The notes beneath the pieces were generated by a model that worked only from the letters and a program-made list of their open reading frames with translations, ran no database searches and was not told where the DNA came from. Below, one piece after another: positions 16,674 through 25,394 of a DNA stretch of 64,000 bases (position 1 is the stretch's first letter; every line of letters starts with the position of its first letter). The stretch is from positions 1 to 64,000 of the forward strand of contig CBDDCQ010000005.1 in NCBI GenBank assembly GCA_965226285.1, in the 5' to 3' direction. Source of the DNA: CBDDCQ01 sp965226285 (lineage in GTDB: Bacteria; Bacteroidota; Bacteroidia; Flavobacteriales; Ichthyobacteriaceae). Position numbers and translations under genes: made by a program.

Positions 16674-17662
16674 ATGCTAAAAACCCGTAAAGAAAAATAT
16701 AATACCGTTATTCAAAAAAACACTTTTTATTTTAACAATCCTCTATTCCAAGAAGAGTATGACGGTTATATTAATTCTTTAACAGAAACCCTTAGCTTTT
16801 TGTATTATTAAAATCCCAAATTGAAAATAGCGGATTAAGAAAGGATATTTTGTAAAATTATTATATGAAAATAAAAACGGATTACGTGCATTGTTAGCTT
16901 TAACAGGTTTTACAAATGAAAATTTAAAAAGATTAATTACCATTATTCGCATTGTACAAGACAACACTGTAGAAAAGTTGCTTTTTGTCTCTAAATGGAA
17001 TGTAAAAGAAAAAGGAGAGATAAAAGAATGGGGAGACAATAAAATAATTAAACTTATACAATTAAATTTGTATTTTCGTAAAGGTATTCTGTTAACTTAT
17101 TTTTTGAGGGGGCAACCCTACCTTTTTTTGTGAAGACACTTCCTCTTTTTGAACTGAAAAAACTAAGTATTTCTAAATTAAAATTTGAACCAACAGCATT
17201 AATTGATACCATTGTACGGTATAAAGAAAAGGGTAGCTACTCGGGCAAATATGAAAATAATCCGGAGTATCTTATTGCTAATGTATTAGATAAATATAAA
17301 ATTTCTTTTGAAAAAGGAGATTTGACGACACTTTTATCAAAAATTATCCTGAACAAATAGAAAAACGAACAATGGATTTTATCATTCCCAATAAAAAAAA
17401 TCCAAAAATAATTATTGAAAGTTCATTTCTTACTACGACTTCATCAGGGCAAGGCGACAAATCAAAAACTGAAACCAACATAAAAAAATTAATCAATAAA
17501 TACTATCCTAAATCTAAATTTATTGGTTTTATTGATGGTATTGGTTGGTATGTGCGTAAAGGAGATTTGATGCGAATGGTTACGGCATATGATGATGTTT
17601 TTACTTTTCACCCATCAGAATTAAATCGTTTTGTTGAATTTATAAAATCTAACCTAAAATGA
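16674..17662 (+). pseudogene. Type II restriction endonuclease, broken by several frameshifts
   Basis: An ATG at 16674 opens MLKTRKEKYNTVIQKN and stops at 16809. Coding then continues in other frames: KSQIENSGLRKDIL to 16854, NGLRALLALTGFTNENLK from about 16876, a third frame from 17130 (KTLPLFELKKL), and a last frame from about 17322 (RFDDTFIKNYPEQIEKRTMDF) to the TGA at 17660-17662. At least three or four shifts are needed to join them. The C-terminal part has IIIESS, TTTSSGQGDKS and FIGFIDGIGWYVRKGDL. DGIGW resembles the end of DpnII-type nucleases. It sits just before a beta-class methyltransferase (ATGA overlap at 17659-17662), so it was its cognate nuclease and is now inactive. Confidence 0.7.
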
Positions 17663-18606
17663 TGGCACAGTATATCAACGATATTATACAGGGTGATTGT
17701 ATAGACCTTTTAAAAACACTTCCTGATGATAGTGTAGATTGCACTTTTGCGGACCCGCCCTTTAATTTAAAAAAGAAATACAAATCTTATAAAGACCGTT
17801 TGAAAATACAAGAATATATAGACTGGTGCGAAATATGGATTACTGAAATGGTACGCGTTACCAAACCTACGGGTGCTATTTTTTTACATAATATCCCAAA
17901 ATGGCTTACTTTTTATGCGAATATTCTTAATAAGCAAGCGGATTTTAAACATTGGATTAGTTGGGATGCGGCAACCGCCCCTATGGGTAAGACATTACAA
18001 CCTGCACACTATGGCATCTTATTTTATGCAAAGGATATTAAAAAATTAAAATTTTATGAAGTGCGTTATCCTCATAAAAGAGCTAGAAAATCTAACCTTT
18101 TAGCTAAAGATTATGGAGGTAAAAAACATATGTTACACCCCTTTGGTCCGTTGGTTTCAGATGTTTGGACAGATATTTTTAGGTTAAAACACAATAAATA
18201 TAGAGATGCACATCCTTGCCAATTACCGATTCATCTTTTAGAACGTATTATTTTGATGGCAACAGATGAAAATGATGTTGTATTAGACCCTTTTAATGGA
18301 ACAGGAACTACTGCTATTGCGGCAAAACGTTTGGGACGTAAATACATAGGTTTTGAACTTGATAAAGAATATGTTGCCATTACCAAAAACAAATTAGCAC
18401 AAGAACAAACCCTTTCTAAAATAGGAAATATTTGGATTAGTTATTATTTGGATAAAATTATTACACTAAGAAACAATGACTGGGAAAAATTACAAGCACA
18501 TTTTTATATTCCTAAAGATATAAAAGAAATAGACAAAGTGCCTATTATTTTAAAAAATACCTTAAATATAAAAAGTTCTATGAAAAATCAACCGACACTT
18601 TTTTAA
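17659..18606 (+). CDS. Beta-class DNA methyltransferase (N6-adenine or N4-cytosine)
   Basis: 315 residues. Catalytic motif IV FADPPFNLKKKY (30-41) comes first and AdoMet motif I LDPFNGTGTTAIAAKRLG (209-226) comes last, with the recognition region between. That order defines the beta class. DPPF usually means adenine-N6. Its start overlaps the stop of a wrecked endonuclease, so it is now an orphan that may still mark the genome. Downstream lies an IS1595-like relic. Confidence 0.88.
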   Translation: MMAQYINDIIQGDCIDLLKTLPDDSVDCTFADPPFNLKKKYKSYKDRLKIQEYIDWCEIWITEMVRVTKPTGAIFLHNIPKWLTFYANILNKQADFKHWISWDAATAPMGKTLQPAHYGILFYAKDIKKLKFYEVRYPHKRARKSNLLAKDYGGKKHMLHPFGPLVSDVWTDIFRLKHNKYRDAHPCQLPIHLLERIILMATDENDVVLDPFNGTGTTAIAAKRLGRKYIGFELDKEYVAITKNKLAQEQTLSKIGNIWISYYLDKIITLRNNDWEKLQAHFYIPKDIKEIDKVPIILKNTLNIKSSMKNQPTLF

Positions 18607-18692
18607 AAGAGCAGAGAATATAATTATAGAAAATTTTATAAGAAACATCATAAAAAACCTATTAGGATATATAAAAACTTAATTTTAATTAA

Positions 18693-19144
18693 GGTTCAAG
18701 ACAAGTTAAGGTGATTGCATAAGTTTATAAACCCTTATACAGTCAGTCTATGAAAAACAAGTATTTTATTCGTCCCTGAATTTCGGAGAAGAAATTTAGG
18801 CAAATTTTGCATAGATATTGAAGCAAAAAAGCGAGTGATCTTACAAGTATTAGTTGATGGATTAGTAAACTATGGTTATAAGAAACATTTTAGAGTCAAA
18901 CATAACCAAAATGAGTTCACAAATGGGACAAATCATATGAATGGAATAGAGAACTTTTGCTTGCCTGTGGGCAGACAAGGGGGCTTTGTAAAGTAAGATG
19001 AAGCAGATTTAGAGGTATCTACATAAACATAAATTTTACTATTACCTAAAAGAGGGTGAATGGAGGTATCATTATAGAAGAAAAAATTTGTATATTTGCC
19101 TTATGAATTGGTTGAGAAAAAGACCTCTTAACTTTTCTTGAACC
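18693..19144 (+). mobile_element. Decayed IS1595-like insertion sequence with terminal inverted repeats
   Basis: The left end GGTTCAAGACAAGTTAAGG (18693-18711) is mirrored by the right end CCTCTTAACTTTTCTTGAACC (19124-19144). Between them are transposase fragments: YKKHFRVKHNQNEF and HMNGIENF around 18877-18957, the ISXO2/DDE_Tnp_IS1595 signature, and later YYLKEGEWRYHYRRKNLYI and WLRKRPLNFS ending at TGA 19139-19141. The 5' half of the transposase is lost and the rest is shifted in frame. No clear target-site duplication is seen. It forms the right border of the R-M island. Confidence 0.75.
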
Positions 19145-19204
19145 TATAAATATTAATACATAGATACATGAATTTTACGAAATATAAGGTATATGTTTTA
19201 GTAT

Positions 19205-19234
19205 TTTGATAAAACTTAAATTTTATTAACTTTG
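19205..19234 (+). promoter_or_regulatory. Promoter of the lpx operon
   Basis: TTTG (19205-19208) and TAACTTTG (19227-19234), 18 bases apart, fit the Bacteroidetes sigma consensus TTTG / TAnnTTTG. The lpxD ATG starts only 5 bases further on, so transcripts from here would be leaderless or nearly so. Confidence 0.55.
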
Positions 19235-19239
19235 CCGAC

Positions 19240-20259
19240 ATGAAATTTTCAGCAAATCAAATAGCCGAAGTAATTACGGGAGTAGTGATAGGAGATGGCA
19301 ATGTAGAAGTATATAAAGTAAGTAAAATAGAGGAAGGTGAAAAAGGTTCTTTGACTTTTCTATCTAACCCTAAATATACAAGTTACGCTTATACTACCGA
19401 AGCTTCTGTAATTATAGTAGATGAAAAATCTATACCTGAAAAAGAGGTAAGTGCTACTTTGATAAAAGTTGATAATGCTTATGAATCCTTTGCTAAATTA
19501 TTAGAAATGTATAATGAATACAAAGGTATAAAATCAGGCATAGAGCAGGGAAGTTATATCTCCAAAACATCGTTTTATGGTAGAAATATTTATGTAGGGG
19601 CATCCGCTTATATAGGAGATAATGTAAAGATAGGAGACAATGTAAAAATCTATCCAAATGTATATATAGGAGATAATGTAAAAATAGGAGATGATACAAT
19701 CCTTTTTTCAGGCGTAAAAGTATATGATGGTTGTATAATACGAAATGATTGTATTATACATTCTAATACTGTGATAGGCTCTGATGGCTTTGGGTTTGCA
19801 CCTAATGCAGATAATATATATAAAAAAGTACCTCAAATAGGTAATGTAATGATAGAAAATAATGTAGAAATTGGGTCTTGTTGCACTATAGATAGAGCGA
19901 CATTAGGATCTACTATCATAAGAAAAGGTGCAAAATTAGATAACCAAATACAAGTTGCCCACAATGTAGAAATAGGAGAGAACACCGTGATAGCAGGACA
20001 ATCGGGAGTATCAGGTTCTACAAAGATAGGTAAAAACTGTATGATAGGAGGGCAAGTAGGTATTGTAGGACATCTTAAAATAGGAAATGGAGTAATGATA
20101 GCAGCACAATCAGGTGTTACTAAAAATTTAAAAGATAAAGTTGTTGTTCAAGGTTCACCAGCTATAAATAATATCAATTATAATAAATCTTTCTTTTGGT
20201 TTAAGAATATACAAAGTATTGTAGATAGAATTATAAATATTGAAAAAATAATAAAATAA
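19240..20259 (+). CDS. lpxD: UDP-3-O-acylglucosamine N-acyltransferase LpxD
   Basis: 339 residues. The N-terminal domain (1-100, with GSLTFLSNPKY at 36-46) precedes a left-handed beta helix of hexapeptide repeats (I-G-D-N-V-K type, 115-310). The catalytic histidine is His241 in VAHNVEIGENTVIAG. It adds the second acyl chain in lipid A synthesis in the cytoplasm. It is followed by lpxC-fabZ after 1 base. The start is fixed by the conserved MKFSANQIAEVI opening and by the promoter immediately upstream. Confidence 0.97.
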   Translation: MKFSANQIAEVITGVVIGDGNVEVYKVSKIEEGEKGSLTFLSNPKYTSYAYTTEASVIIVDEKSIPEKEVSATLIKVDNAYESFAKLLEMYNEYKGIKSGIEQGSYISKTSFYGRNIYVGASAYIGDNVKIGDNVKIYPNVYIGDNVKIGDDTILFSGVKVYDGCIIRNDCIIHSNTVIGSDGFGFAPNADNIYKKVPQIGNVMIENNVEIGSCCTIDRATLGSTIIRKGAKLDNQIQVAHNVEIGENTVIAGQSGVSGSTKIGKNCMIGGQVGIVGHLKIGNGVMIAAQSGVTKNLKDKVVVQGSPAINNINYNKSFFWFKNIQSIVDRIINIEKIIK

Positions 20260-20260
20260 T

Positions 20261-21640
20261 ATGAATATAAAGCAAACTACCATAAAAAATGAAATATTAC
20301 TTGAAGGCAAAGGATTGCATACAGGTAAAAATGTAAATCTTACTTTAAAACCGGCAGAAGAAAACTATGGTATTAAATTTGTGCGTACAGACTTGACAGA
20401 TACTCCTGTAATAGAAGCAGATTCAAAGTATGTAAAAGCTACTAAAAGAGGCACTACATTAGAGAAAAATGGAGTAAATATACATACTACAGAACATTTA
20501 CTAGCTGCTATATACGGTTTACAAATAGATAATATTATTATAGAAATTAATGCAGAAGAAATCCCTATTATGGATGGGTCATCTATATCCTTTGTAGATG
20601 TTATAGAAAAAGCCGATATTGTAAAACAAAATTCAAATATCAATTATTTTGAAGTTAAAGAACCTGTAACTCTAAAAGATGACCAAACAGGAAGTGAAAT
20701 TATAATTTTGCCTTCTGACACCTATCAAGTAAATGTGATGGTAGATTTTGATACTAAGGTATTAGGTACTCAAAATGCAAGCATAAGCCATATTAGTGAA
20801 TTTAAAGATAAAATCTCAAAATCTAGAACTTTTTCTTTTTTACATGAGCTAGAACCTCTTTTAGACAATAATCTCATCAAGGGAGGAGATTTAGATAATG
20901 CTATAATATATGTGGATAAAGACATATCGGAAAATACTTTTGCAAAACTCGAAAAAGCTTTTAATAAGAAAGGAATAGTAGTTGAACCTAATGGTATCTT
21001 AAACAATACTCCTTTAAGATATGACAATGAAGTAGCACGACATAAACTATTAGATGTAATAGGAGATTTAGCACTTATAGGAAAAAAGATAAAAGGAAAA
21101 ATTATAGCTAATAAACCTGGGCATTATATCAATACTCAATTTGCTAAAAAAATGTCAAAAATTATTAGCAAAGATGTATTTAAATACGACCCTAATAGTC
21201 CTGTGATTAAAGATATTAATGGTATTAAAAGGATGCTTCCGCATAGATATCCATTTTTATTAATTGATAAAATAGTAGAACTTACAGAAGACAGAGTAGT
21301 CGGAATAAAAAATGTAACAATGAATGAACCTTTTTTTATAGGTCATTTTCCTACTGAACCTGTAATGCCTGGAGTACTCCAGATAGAGGCAATGGCTCAA
21401 ACTGGAGGAATACTTGTATTATCTACTGTACCAGATCCTGAAAATTATTTAACTTATTTTTTGAAAATTGATAATGTTAAATTTAAAAATAAGGTAATCC
21501 CGGGAGATACTCTAATGTTTGATATTAAATTAATGGCACCTATAAGAAGAGGAATATGTCAAGTAATGGCTAAAGCGTATGTAGGAAATAAATTAGTAAG
21601 TGAAGCTAAATTAGTTGCCCAAATTGTTAAAAGTAAATAA
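20261..21640 (+). CDS. lpxC: LpxC-FabZ fusion: UDP-acyl-GlcNAc deacetylase / beta-hydroxyacyl-ACP dehydratase
   Basis: 459 residues. LpxC spans 1-300 with zinc ligands His79 (HTTEHLLAA), His261 and Asp265 (HKLLDVIGD) and catalytic His288 (GHYINT). FabZ spans about 315-459 with His328 (MLPHRYPFLLID) and Glu376 (GVLQIEAMAQ). The first part commits sugar to lipid A; the second dehydrates hydroxyacyl-ACP for fatty acids. Joining both in one chain is typical of Bacteroidetes and ties the competing pathways together. It lies between lpxD and lpxA in a tight operon. Confidence 0.97.
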   Translation: MNIKQTTIKNEILLEGKGLHTGKNVNLTLKPAEENYGIKFVRTDLTDTPVIEADSKYVKATKRGTTLEKNGVNIHTTEHLLAAIYGLQIDNIIIEINAEEIPIMDGSSISFVDVIEKADIVKQNSNINYFEVKEPVTLKDDQTGSEIIILPSDTYQVNVMVDFDTKVLGTQNASISHISEFKDKISKSRTFSFLHELEPLLDNNLIKGGDLDNAIIYVDKDISENTFAKLEKAFNKKGIVVEPNGILNNTPLRYDNEVARHKLLDVIGDLALIGKKIKGKIIANKPGHYINTQFAKKMSKIISKDVFKYDPNSPVIKDINGIKRMLPHRYPFLLIDKIVELTEDRVVGIKNVTMNEPFFIGHFPTEPVMPGVLQIEAMAQTGGILVLSTVPDPENYLTYFLKIDNVKFKNKVIPGDTLMFDIKLMAPIRRGICQVMAKAYVGNKLVSEAKLVAQIVKSK

Positions 21641-21649
21641 ATTATAGAC

Positions 21650-22444
21650 ATGAATCAACCTTTAGCATATGTACATCAGTCTGCTAAAATAGCTCAAACT
21701 GTAGTAATAGAACCTTTTGTAAATATTGACAGAAATGTAGAAATAGGAGGGGGGACTTGGATAGGATCTAATGTAACTATAATGGAGGGGGCTAGAATAG
21801 GTAAGAATTGCAAAATATTTCCGGGAGCTGTTATTTCAGCTATTCCTCAAGATTTAAAATTTGATGGAGAAGATAGTTTAGCAATTATAGGAGATAATGT
21901 AACTATTAGAGAAGGAGTTACCATAAATAGAGGTACAAAAGCAAGTGGTGAAACAATAGTTGGTAATCATTGTTTATTGATGGCAAATGTCCATATAGCT
22001 CACGATTGTATCTTAGGAGATCATGTAATTTTAGTGAATAATGTAGGATTAGGTGGACATGTAGAGATAGGCGATTACGCTATAGTGGGAGGACTCTCGG
22101 CAACACATCAATTTGTGAGAATAGGTAGACACTCTATGGTTTCTGGTGGAGCACTTGTAGGAAAAGATATACCTCCATATACTAAAGCCGGTAGATATCC
22201 TCTGTCCTTTTTAGGAATTAACTCCATAGGAATGAGACGAAGAAATTTCAGTGCTAAAACAATTACTGAAATACAGAATATTTACAGAATATTATTTCAA
22301 AGTAATAATAATAATACCCAAGCTATTGCTATTATAGAAGGAGAGATAGAAGCGACAAAAGAAAGAGATGAAATTTTAGAGTTTTTGAAAACTTCTAAAA
22401 GAGGAATTATGAAAGGATTTAGTTCTAGTAGAATAAAAAATTAA
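21650..22444 (+). CDS. lpxA: UDP-N-acetylglucosamine acyltransferase LpxA
   Basis: 264 residues of hexapeptide-repeat beta helix followed by a helical C-terminal domain. The catalytic His118 lies in MANVHIAHDC, and IPQDLKFDGE (65-74) and GGLSATHQFVRIGR are conserved. It transfers hydroxyacyl from ACP to UDP-GlcNAc, the first lipid A step. It starts 9 bases after lpxC-fabZ and efp follows 6 bases later. Confidence 0.97.
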   Translation: MNQPLAYVHQSAKIAQTVVIEPFVNIDRNVEIGGGTWIGSNVTIMEGARIGKNCKIFPGAVISAIPQDLKFDGEDSLAIIGDNVTIREGVTINRGTKASGETIVGNHCLLMANVHIAHDCILGDHVILVNNVGLGGHVEIGDYAIVGGLSATHQFVRIGRHSMVSGGALVGKDIPPYTKAGRYPLSFLGINSIGMRRRNFSAKTITEIQNIYRILFQSNNNNTQAIAIIEGEIEATKERDEILEFLKTSKRGIMKGFSSSRIKN

Positions 22445-22450
22445 ATAAAA

Positions 22451-23014
22451 ATGGCTAATACATCAGATATTAGAAATGGCTTGTATATCAAGCATAATAA
22501 AAATCTTTGGAAAATAGTAGAATTTCAGCATGTAAAACCGGGAAAAGGTCCAGCTTTTGTAAGAACTAAGATAAAAAGTTTATCTACAGGAAAAGTATTA
22601 GACCATACTATTCCTGCCGGACATAAAATAGAAGTGGTAAGAATAGAAAATAGGAAACATCAATTTTTATACAATGATGACACAGGGTTTCATTTTATGG
22701 ATACTAGTGATTATAATCAAGTGTTGTTAGAAAAAAACCTCATCAATACTCCTGAACTTTTGAAAGAAGGACAAGAGGTAGAGATTATATTTCATGCGGA
22801 GGAAGAAATGCCTTTGAGTTGTGATTTGCCTCCTAACGTAGTATTAAAAGTAATTCATACGGAGCCAGGGTTAAAGGGAAATACCGCTACTAATGCTACC
22901 AAATCAGCTACAGTAGAAACAGGAGCTCAACTGCAAGTTCCCCTTTTCATAGAAGAAGGTAATCATATAAAAATTGATACGATGAAAGGTACTTATAGTG
23001 AAAGAGTTAATTGA
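22451..23014 (+). CDS. efp: Elongation factor P
   Basis: 187 residues in three domains: KOW-like 1-65, OB 66-130 and OB 131-187. The loop tip HVKPGKGPAF carries Lys32, the residue that in other bacteria is modified to rescue ribosomes stalled on polyproline. The SGYTRG-type modification context is absent; whether Lys32 is modified here is not visible. It follows lpxA by 6 bases. Confidence 0.97.
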   Translation: MANTSDIRNGLYIKHNKNLWKIVEFQHVKPGKGPAFVRTKIKSLSTGKVLDHTIPAGHKIEVVRIENRKHQFLYNDDTGFHFMDTSDYNQVLLEKNLINTPELLKEGQEVEIIFHAEEEMPLSCDLPPNVVLKVIHTEPGLKGNTATNATKSATVETGAQLQVPLFIEEGNHIKIDTMKGTYSERVN

Positions 23015-23058
23015 GAGTAAAAAATCAAATAATATACAATATATATAAATAATTAATA

Positions 23059-23937
23059 ATGAGCATTTTAGTAAATAAAGATTCAAGAGTTATCATTCAA
23101 GGTTTTACGGGAAGTGAAGGTACTTTTCATGCAGAACAAATGTTAGAATACGGAACTAATGTAGTAGGGGGAGTAACTCCAAATAAAGGAGGACAAGAAC
23201 ACTTAGGGAAACCAGTTTTTAATACTGTATCCGAAGCAATAGAGAAAGTACAAGCAAATACTTCGGTAATATTTGTACCACCTGCATTTGCTGCAGATGC
23301 TATTATGGAAGCTGCTCAAGAAGGTATTAAAGTAATTATTTGTATTACTGAGGGAATTCCTACTAAAGATATGATTATGGTAAAGGAATATTTATCTGAT
23401 AAAGATTGTAGATTAATAGGTCCTAATTGTCCAGGAGTTATTACTCCACAGGAAACAAAATGTGGTATTATGCCTGGATTTATTCATAAAAAAGGCAGGA
23501 TAGGTATTGTATCTCGTTCTGGGACACTTACTTACGAAGCTGTAGATCAAGTAACGAAAAAGGGGTTAGGACAATCCACATGTATTGGAATCGGAGGTGA
23601 CCCTATCGTTGGTACTACTACTAAAGATGCTGTAGAATTATTAATGAAAGATCCCCAAACAGATGCTATCATTATGATAGGTGAAATTGGTGGGCAAATG
23701 GAATCTGAAGCAGCATATTATATAAAAAACCATGGTACAAAACCTGTGGTAGGATTCATAGCAGGACAAACAGCACCAGAAGGTAGAACTATGGGACACG
23801 CAGGAGCTATTGTAGGTGGTGCTGAAGATACAGCAGCTGCTAAAATGAAAATTATGCAAGAATGCGGTATCCATGTGGTAAAATCTCCAGCCAAAATAGC
23901 TGATACTTTAATGAATGTATTATCTTTGGCAAAATAG
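23059..23937 (+). CDS. sucD: Succinyl-CoA ligase alpha subunit
   Basis: 292 residues. The CoA-binding Rossmann domain has VIIQGFTGSEGTFHA (11-25) and GGVTPNKGG. The active-site histidine is His247 in TMGHAGAIVGG. It makes succinate and ATP or GTP in the TCA cycle, but needs the SucC beta subunit, which is not adjacent and must be elsewhere. It lies 44 bases after efp and is read in the same direction; there is no clear terminator between them. Confidence 0.96.
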   Translation: MSILVNKDSRVIIQGFTGSEGTFHAEQMLEYGTNVVGGVTPNKGGQEHLGKPVFNTVSEAIEKVQANTSVIFVPPAFAADAIMEAAQEGIKVIICITEGIPTKDMIMVKEYLSDKDCRLIGPNCPGVITPQETKCGIMPGFIHKKGRIGIVSRSGTLTYEAVDQVTKKGLGQSTCIGIGGDPIVGTTTKDAVELLMKDPQTDAIIMIGEIGGQMESEAAYYIKNHGTKPVVGFIAGQTAPEGRTMGHAGAIVGGAEDTAAAKMKIMQECGIHVVKSPAKIADTLMNVLSLAK

Positions 23938-24106
23938 AATAATTATTTGTATTTTCTTAACAAAGGGTAGTTATGATTATGTAACAAATATTGAGGAGGA
24001 TGCAGTCTATTTAACATAATATAAATTATAAGTTTTTTTAACATAGCAAGAACCACGAATAAAAATATATCTTTACAAAGTATTAGCAAACTTTAAATAT
24101 TAAGCG

Positions 24107-24559
24107 ATGGAGATTTTTTTACTTATATCTATATTTCTATTATTTCTACTTACTATATTATGGATATTATGGAAATTTTTGGACTGTATATGTAATATAT
24201 CTAATATATGTACTAATGAAACTAATGAAGAGACTACAAATGAAGGGATTACAATTCCATACGAAGGTTTCATTTATATTATATCAAACTTATATTTTGA
24301 ACAATTTAAAGTAGGTGTGTCAAGGGATGCAGTAAAGAGATATAAACAATACCAGACAGCTGCACCAAGAGGGAGTTACCTACTAGTATATGTAAGACCC
24401 GTATTGAGTTATGAAACAGAGAAGGTTATACATAAACACTTTGGGTGTAGAGATGAATGGGTACACGCTCCCTTACAAGACATTATAGACAAAATAGAAG
24501 AGTTAGAAAAGGAATACATTTTGGAAATAAAGAAAAAATACACCCAATTGAAGCATTGA
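24107..24559 (+). CDS. Membrane-anchored GIY-YIG (T5orf172-like) protein
   Basis: 150 residues. One strong N-terminal membrane helix (about 4-26, FLLISIFLLFLLTILWILW) and a Thr/Glu/Asn-rich linker lead to a GIY-YIG domain (about 55-140). This has GFIYIISN, FKVGVSRDAVKRYKQYQ (YIG-like strand and catalytic Arg) and ETEKVIHKHF (metal-binding Glu). Proteins of the T5orf172/MUG113 group are DNA-nuclease-like, but the fused membrane anchor is unusual. It might act on incoming DNA at the membrane; this is conjecture. It stands alone, with decayed sequence downstream. Confidence 0.7.
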   Translation: MEIFLLISIFLLFLLTILWILWKFLDCICNISNICTNETNEETTNEGITIPYEGFIYIISNLYFEQFKVGVSRDAVKRYKQYQTAAPRGSYLLVYVRPVLSYETEKVIHKHFGCRDEWVHAPLQDIIDKIEELEKEYILEIKKKYTQLKH

Positions 24560-24631
24560 GAGTTTTAGATACATAGCAGATAAATTAAAGTTTAAAAGCA
24601 TTTCATTTGACAAGATAATTATTAAAATGAA
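24551..24631 (+). repeat. Decayed copy of part of the small gene at 24825-25119
   Basis: AAGCATTGAGAG and, further on, AAGCATTTCATTTGACAAG and ATAATTATTAAAATGAAT match the order of 24938-25033 with many substitutions and a short deletion. In frame it still reads FKSISFDKIIIKMN against VKSISFDRIIIKMN. It starts inside the last codons of the membrane-anchored GIY-YIG gene, so that gene's end may have been reshaped by the event. Confidence 0.55.
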
Positions 24632-24661
24632 TCATAAGAACCCAAGATAAAAAAATAATGT

Positions 24662-24690
24662 TTTGGATTGTGTTTTTTTATATATATTTG
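24662..24690 (+). promoter_or_regulatory. Bacteroidetes-type promoter for a short transcript
   Basis: TTTG (24662-24665) and TATATTTG (24683-24690) fit the -33/-7 consensus. A hairpin terminator follows at 24718-24756, so the product would be about 60 bases. Confidence 0.45.
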
Positions 24691-24717
24691 CAAGGTATTT
24701 TATAATTTTCATTTTGG

Positions 24718-24756
24718 CAGCCTCCTTTAGTTTACTTTTGGGGGCTGTTATTTTTA
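24718..24756 (+). terminator. Rho-independent terminator
   Basis: CAGCCTCC (24718-24725) pairs with GGGGGCTG (24740-24747) with one G-T pair, followed by TTATTTTTA. There is no gene directly before it other than a possible small RNA. Confidence 0.65.
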
Positions 24757-24788
24757 TGCCATAAGGAGAACCTGATAAGAAAAAATAA

Positions 24789-24796
24789 TATTTTTG
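24789..24796 (+). promoter_or_regulatory. Probable -7 box before the small helical gene
   Basis: TATTTTTG (24789-24796) fits TAnnTTTG and lies 28 bases before the ATG at 24825. Confidence 0.4.
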
Positions 24797-24824
24797 CCAT
24801 ACTGATAATTAACAAGGTTAAGTT

Positions 24825-25119
24825 ATGGATAAAAAGGAAAAAATGAAACTACATAAGAGGTTAAAAACAGAAGTACTAAATAAAATAGAAGAGATAGACC
24901 AGAGACGCCAGAGAAAAGGAAATAAGAGCCGCTATTAAAGCATTAAGAGTATTTAATCAGGAAACCCGAGAGATAGCAGACGATTTAAAGGTAAAAAGTA
25001 TCTCTTTTGATAGGATAATTATTAAGATGAATTATAACGAAAAGGGTTTTAATTGGTTGAATTTGCAGAAGAGAATAAACCAACTACACCAAGAAGCAAA
25101 GAAAAAAAATAAATATTAA
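24825..25119 (+). pseudogene. Small charged helical protein gene with one frameshift
   Basis: ATG 24825 opens MDKKEKMKLHKRLKTEVLNK and IEEIDQRRQ, stopping at 24936. A second frame (EIRAAIKALRVFNQETREIA and on to TAA 25117-25119) continues smoothly with IADDLKVKSISFDRIIIK and LHQEAKKKNKY. A one-base shift near 24915-24925 would join them into about 95 residues, strongly charged and helical. I do not recognise the family. A decayed partial copy lies just upstream (24551-24631), which shows the sequence was once duplicated. Confidence 0.45.
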
Positions 25120-25140
25120 CCTACTTTGTAAAATAATCTC

Positions 25141-25148
25141 TATATTTG
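25141..25148 (+). promoter_or_regulatory. Probable -7 box (TATATTTG)
   Basis: TATATTTG lies 11 bases before the ATG of a 42-residue open frame (25160). A TTTG at 25125 is too close for a normal -33 box, so only the -7 element is convincing. Confidence 0.35.
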
Positions 25149-25159
25149 CCTGTAATTTT

Positions 25160-25288
25160 ATGTTTTTAAAAAAAATGGGACTCTCATTTTTTATAACCTG
25201 TGGTTTTTTAATTGCAGGTTATTTTTTTATATTTACAGAGATAAATACATTAGAAGATACAACACGCTACCACAGCCCACCACCTTAA
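25160..25288 (+). CDS. Possible small membrane peptide (42 residues)
   Basis: ATG 25160 to TAA 25286-25288 encodes a hydrophobic peptide with one membrane-spanning stretch (FFITCGFLIAGYFFIF, about 10-25) and a polar tail. A TATATTTG box lies just upstream. A hairpin with a T run (25194-25229) lies within it, so an alternative reading is a short non-coding transcript ending at that terminator. I cannot decide between them. Confidence 0.3.
   Translation: MFLKKMGLSFFITCGFLIAGYFFIFTEINTLEDTTRYHSPPP
25194..25229 (+). terminator. Hairpin followed by a T run
   Basis: TAACCTG (25194-25200) pairs with CAGGTTA (25215-25221), followed by seven T. It has the form of a Rho-independent terminator and overlaps the small frame at 25160-25288. 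Confidence 0.55.
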
Positions 25289-25394
25289 CAAGATAGGATT
25301 AAACCTCCATCATTAAACAAATAATACCAGAGAAAAACGGGCTTCTAAATTTGTTTAATTTTAATTTATCCATTATTTTTAAAATAGGGATAAT

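Larger units (their letters stand above)
18607..19239. other. Gap between the R-M island and lpxD
   Basis: 633 bases containing an IS1595-like relic (18693-19144) and the lpxD promoter (19205-19234), both listed. No intact gene is present. Confidence 0.6.
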
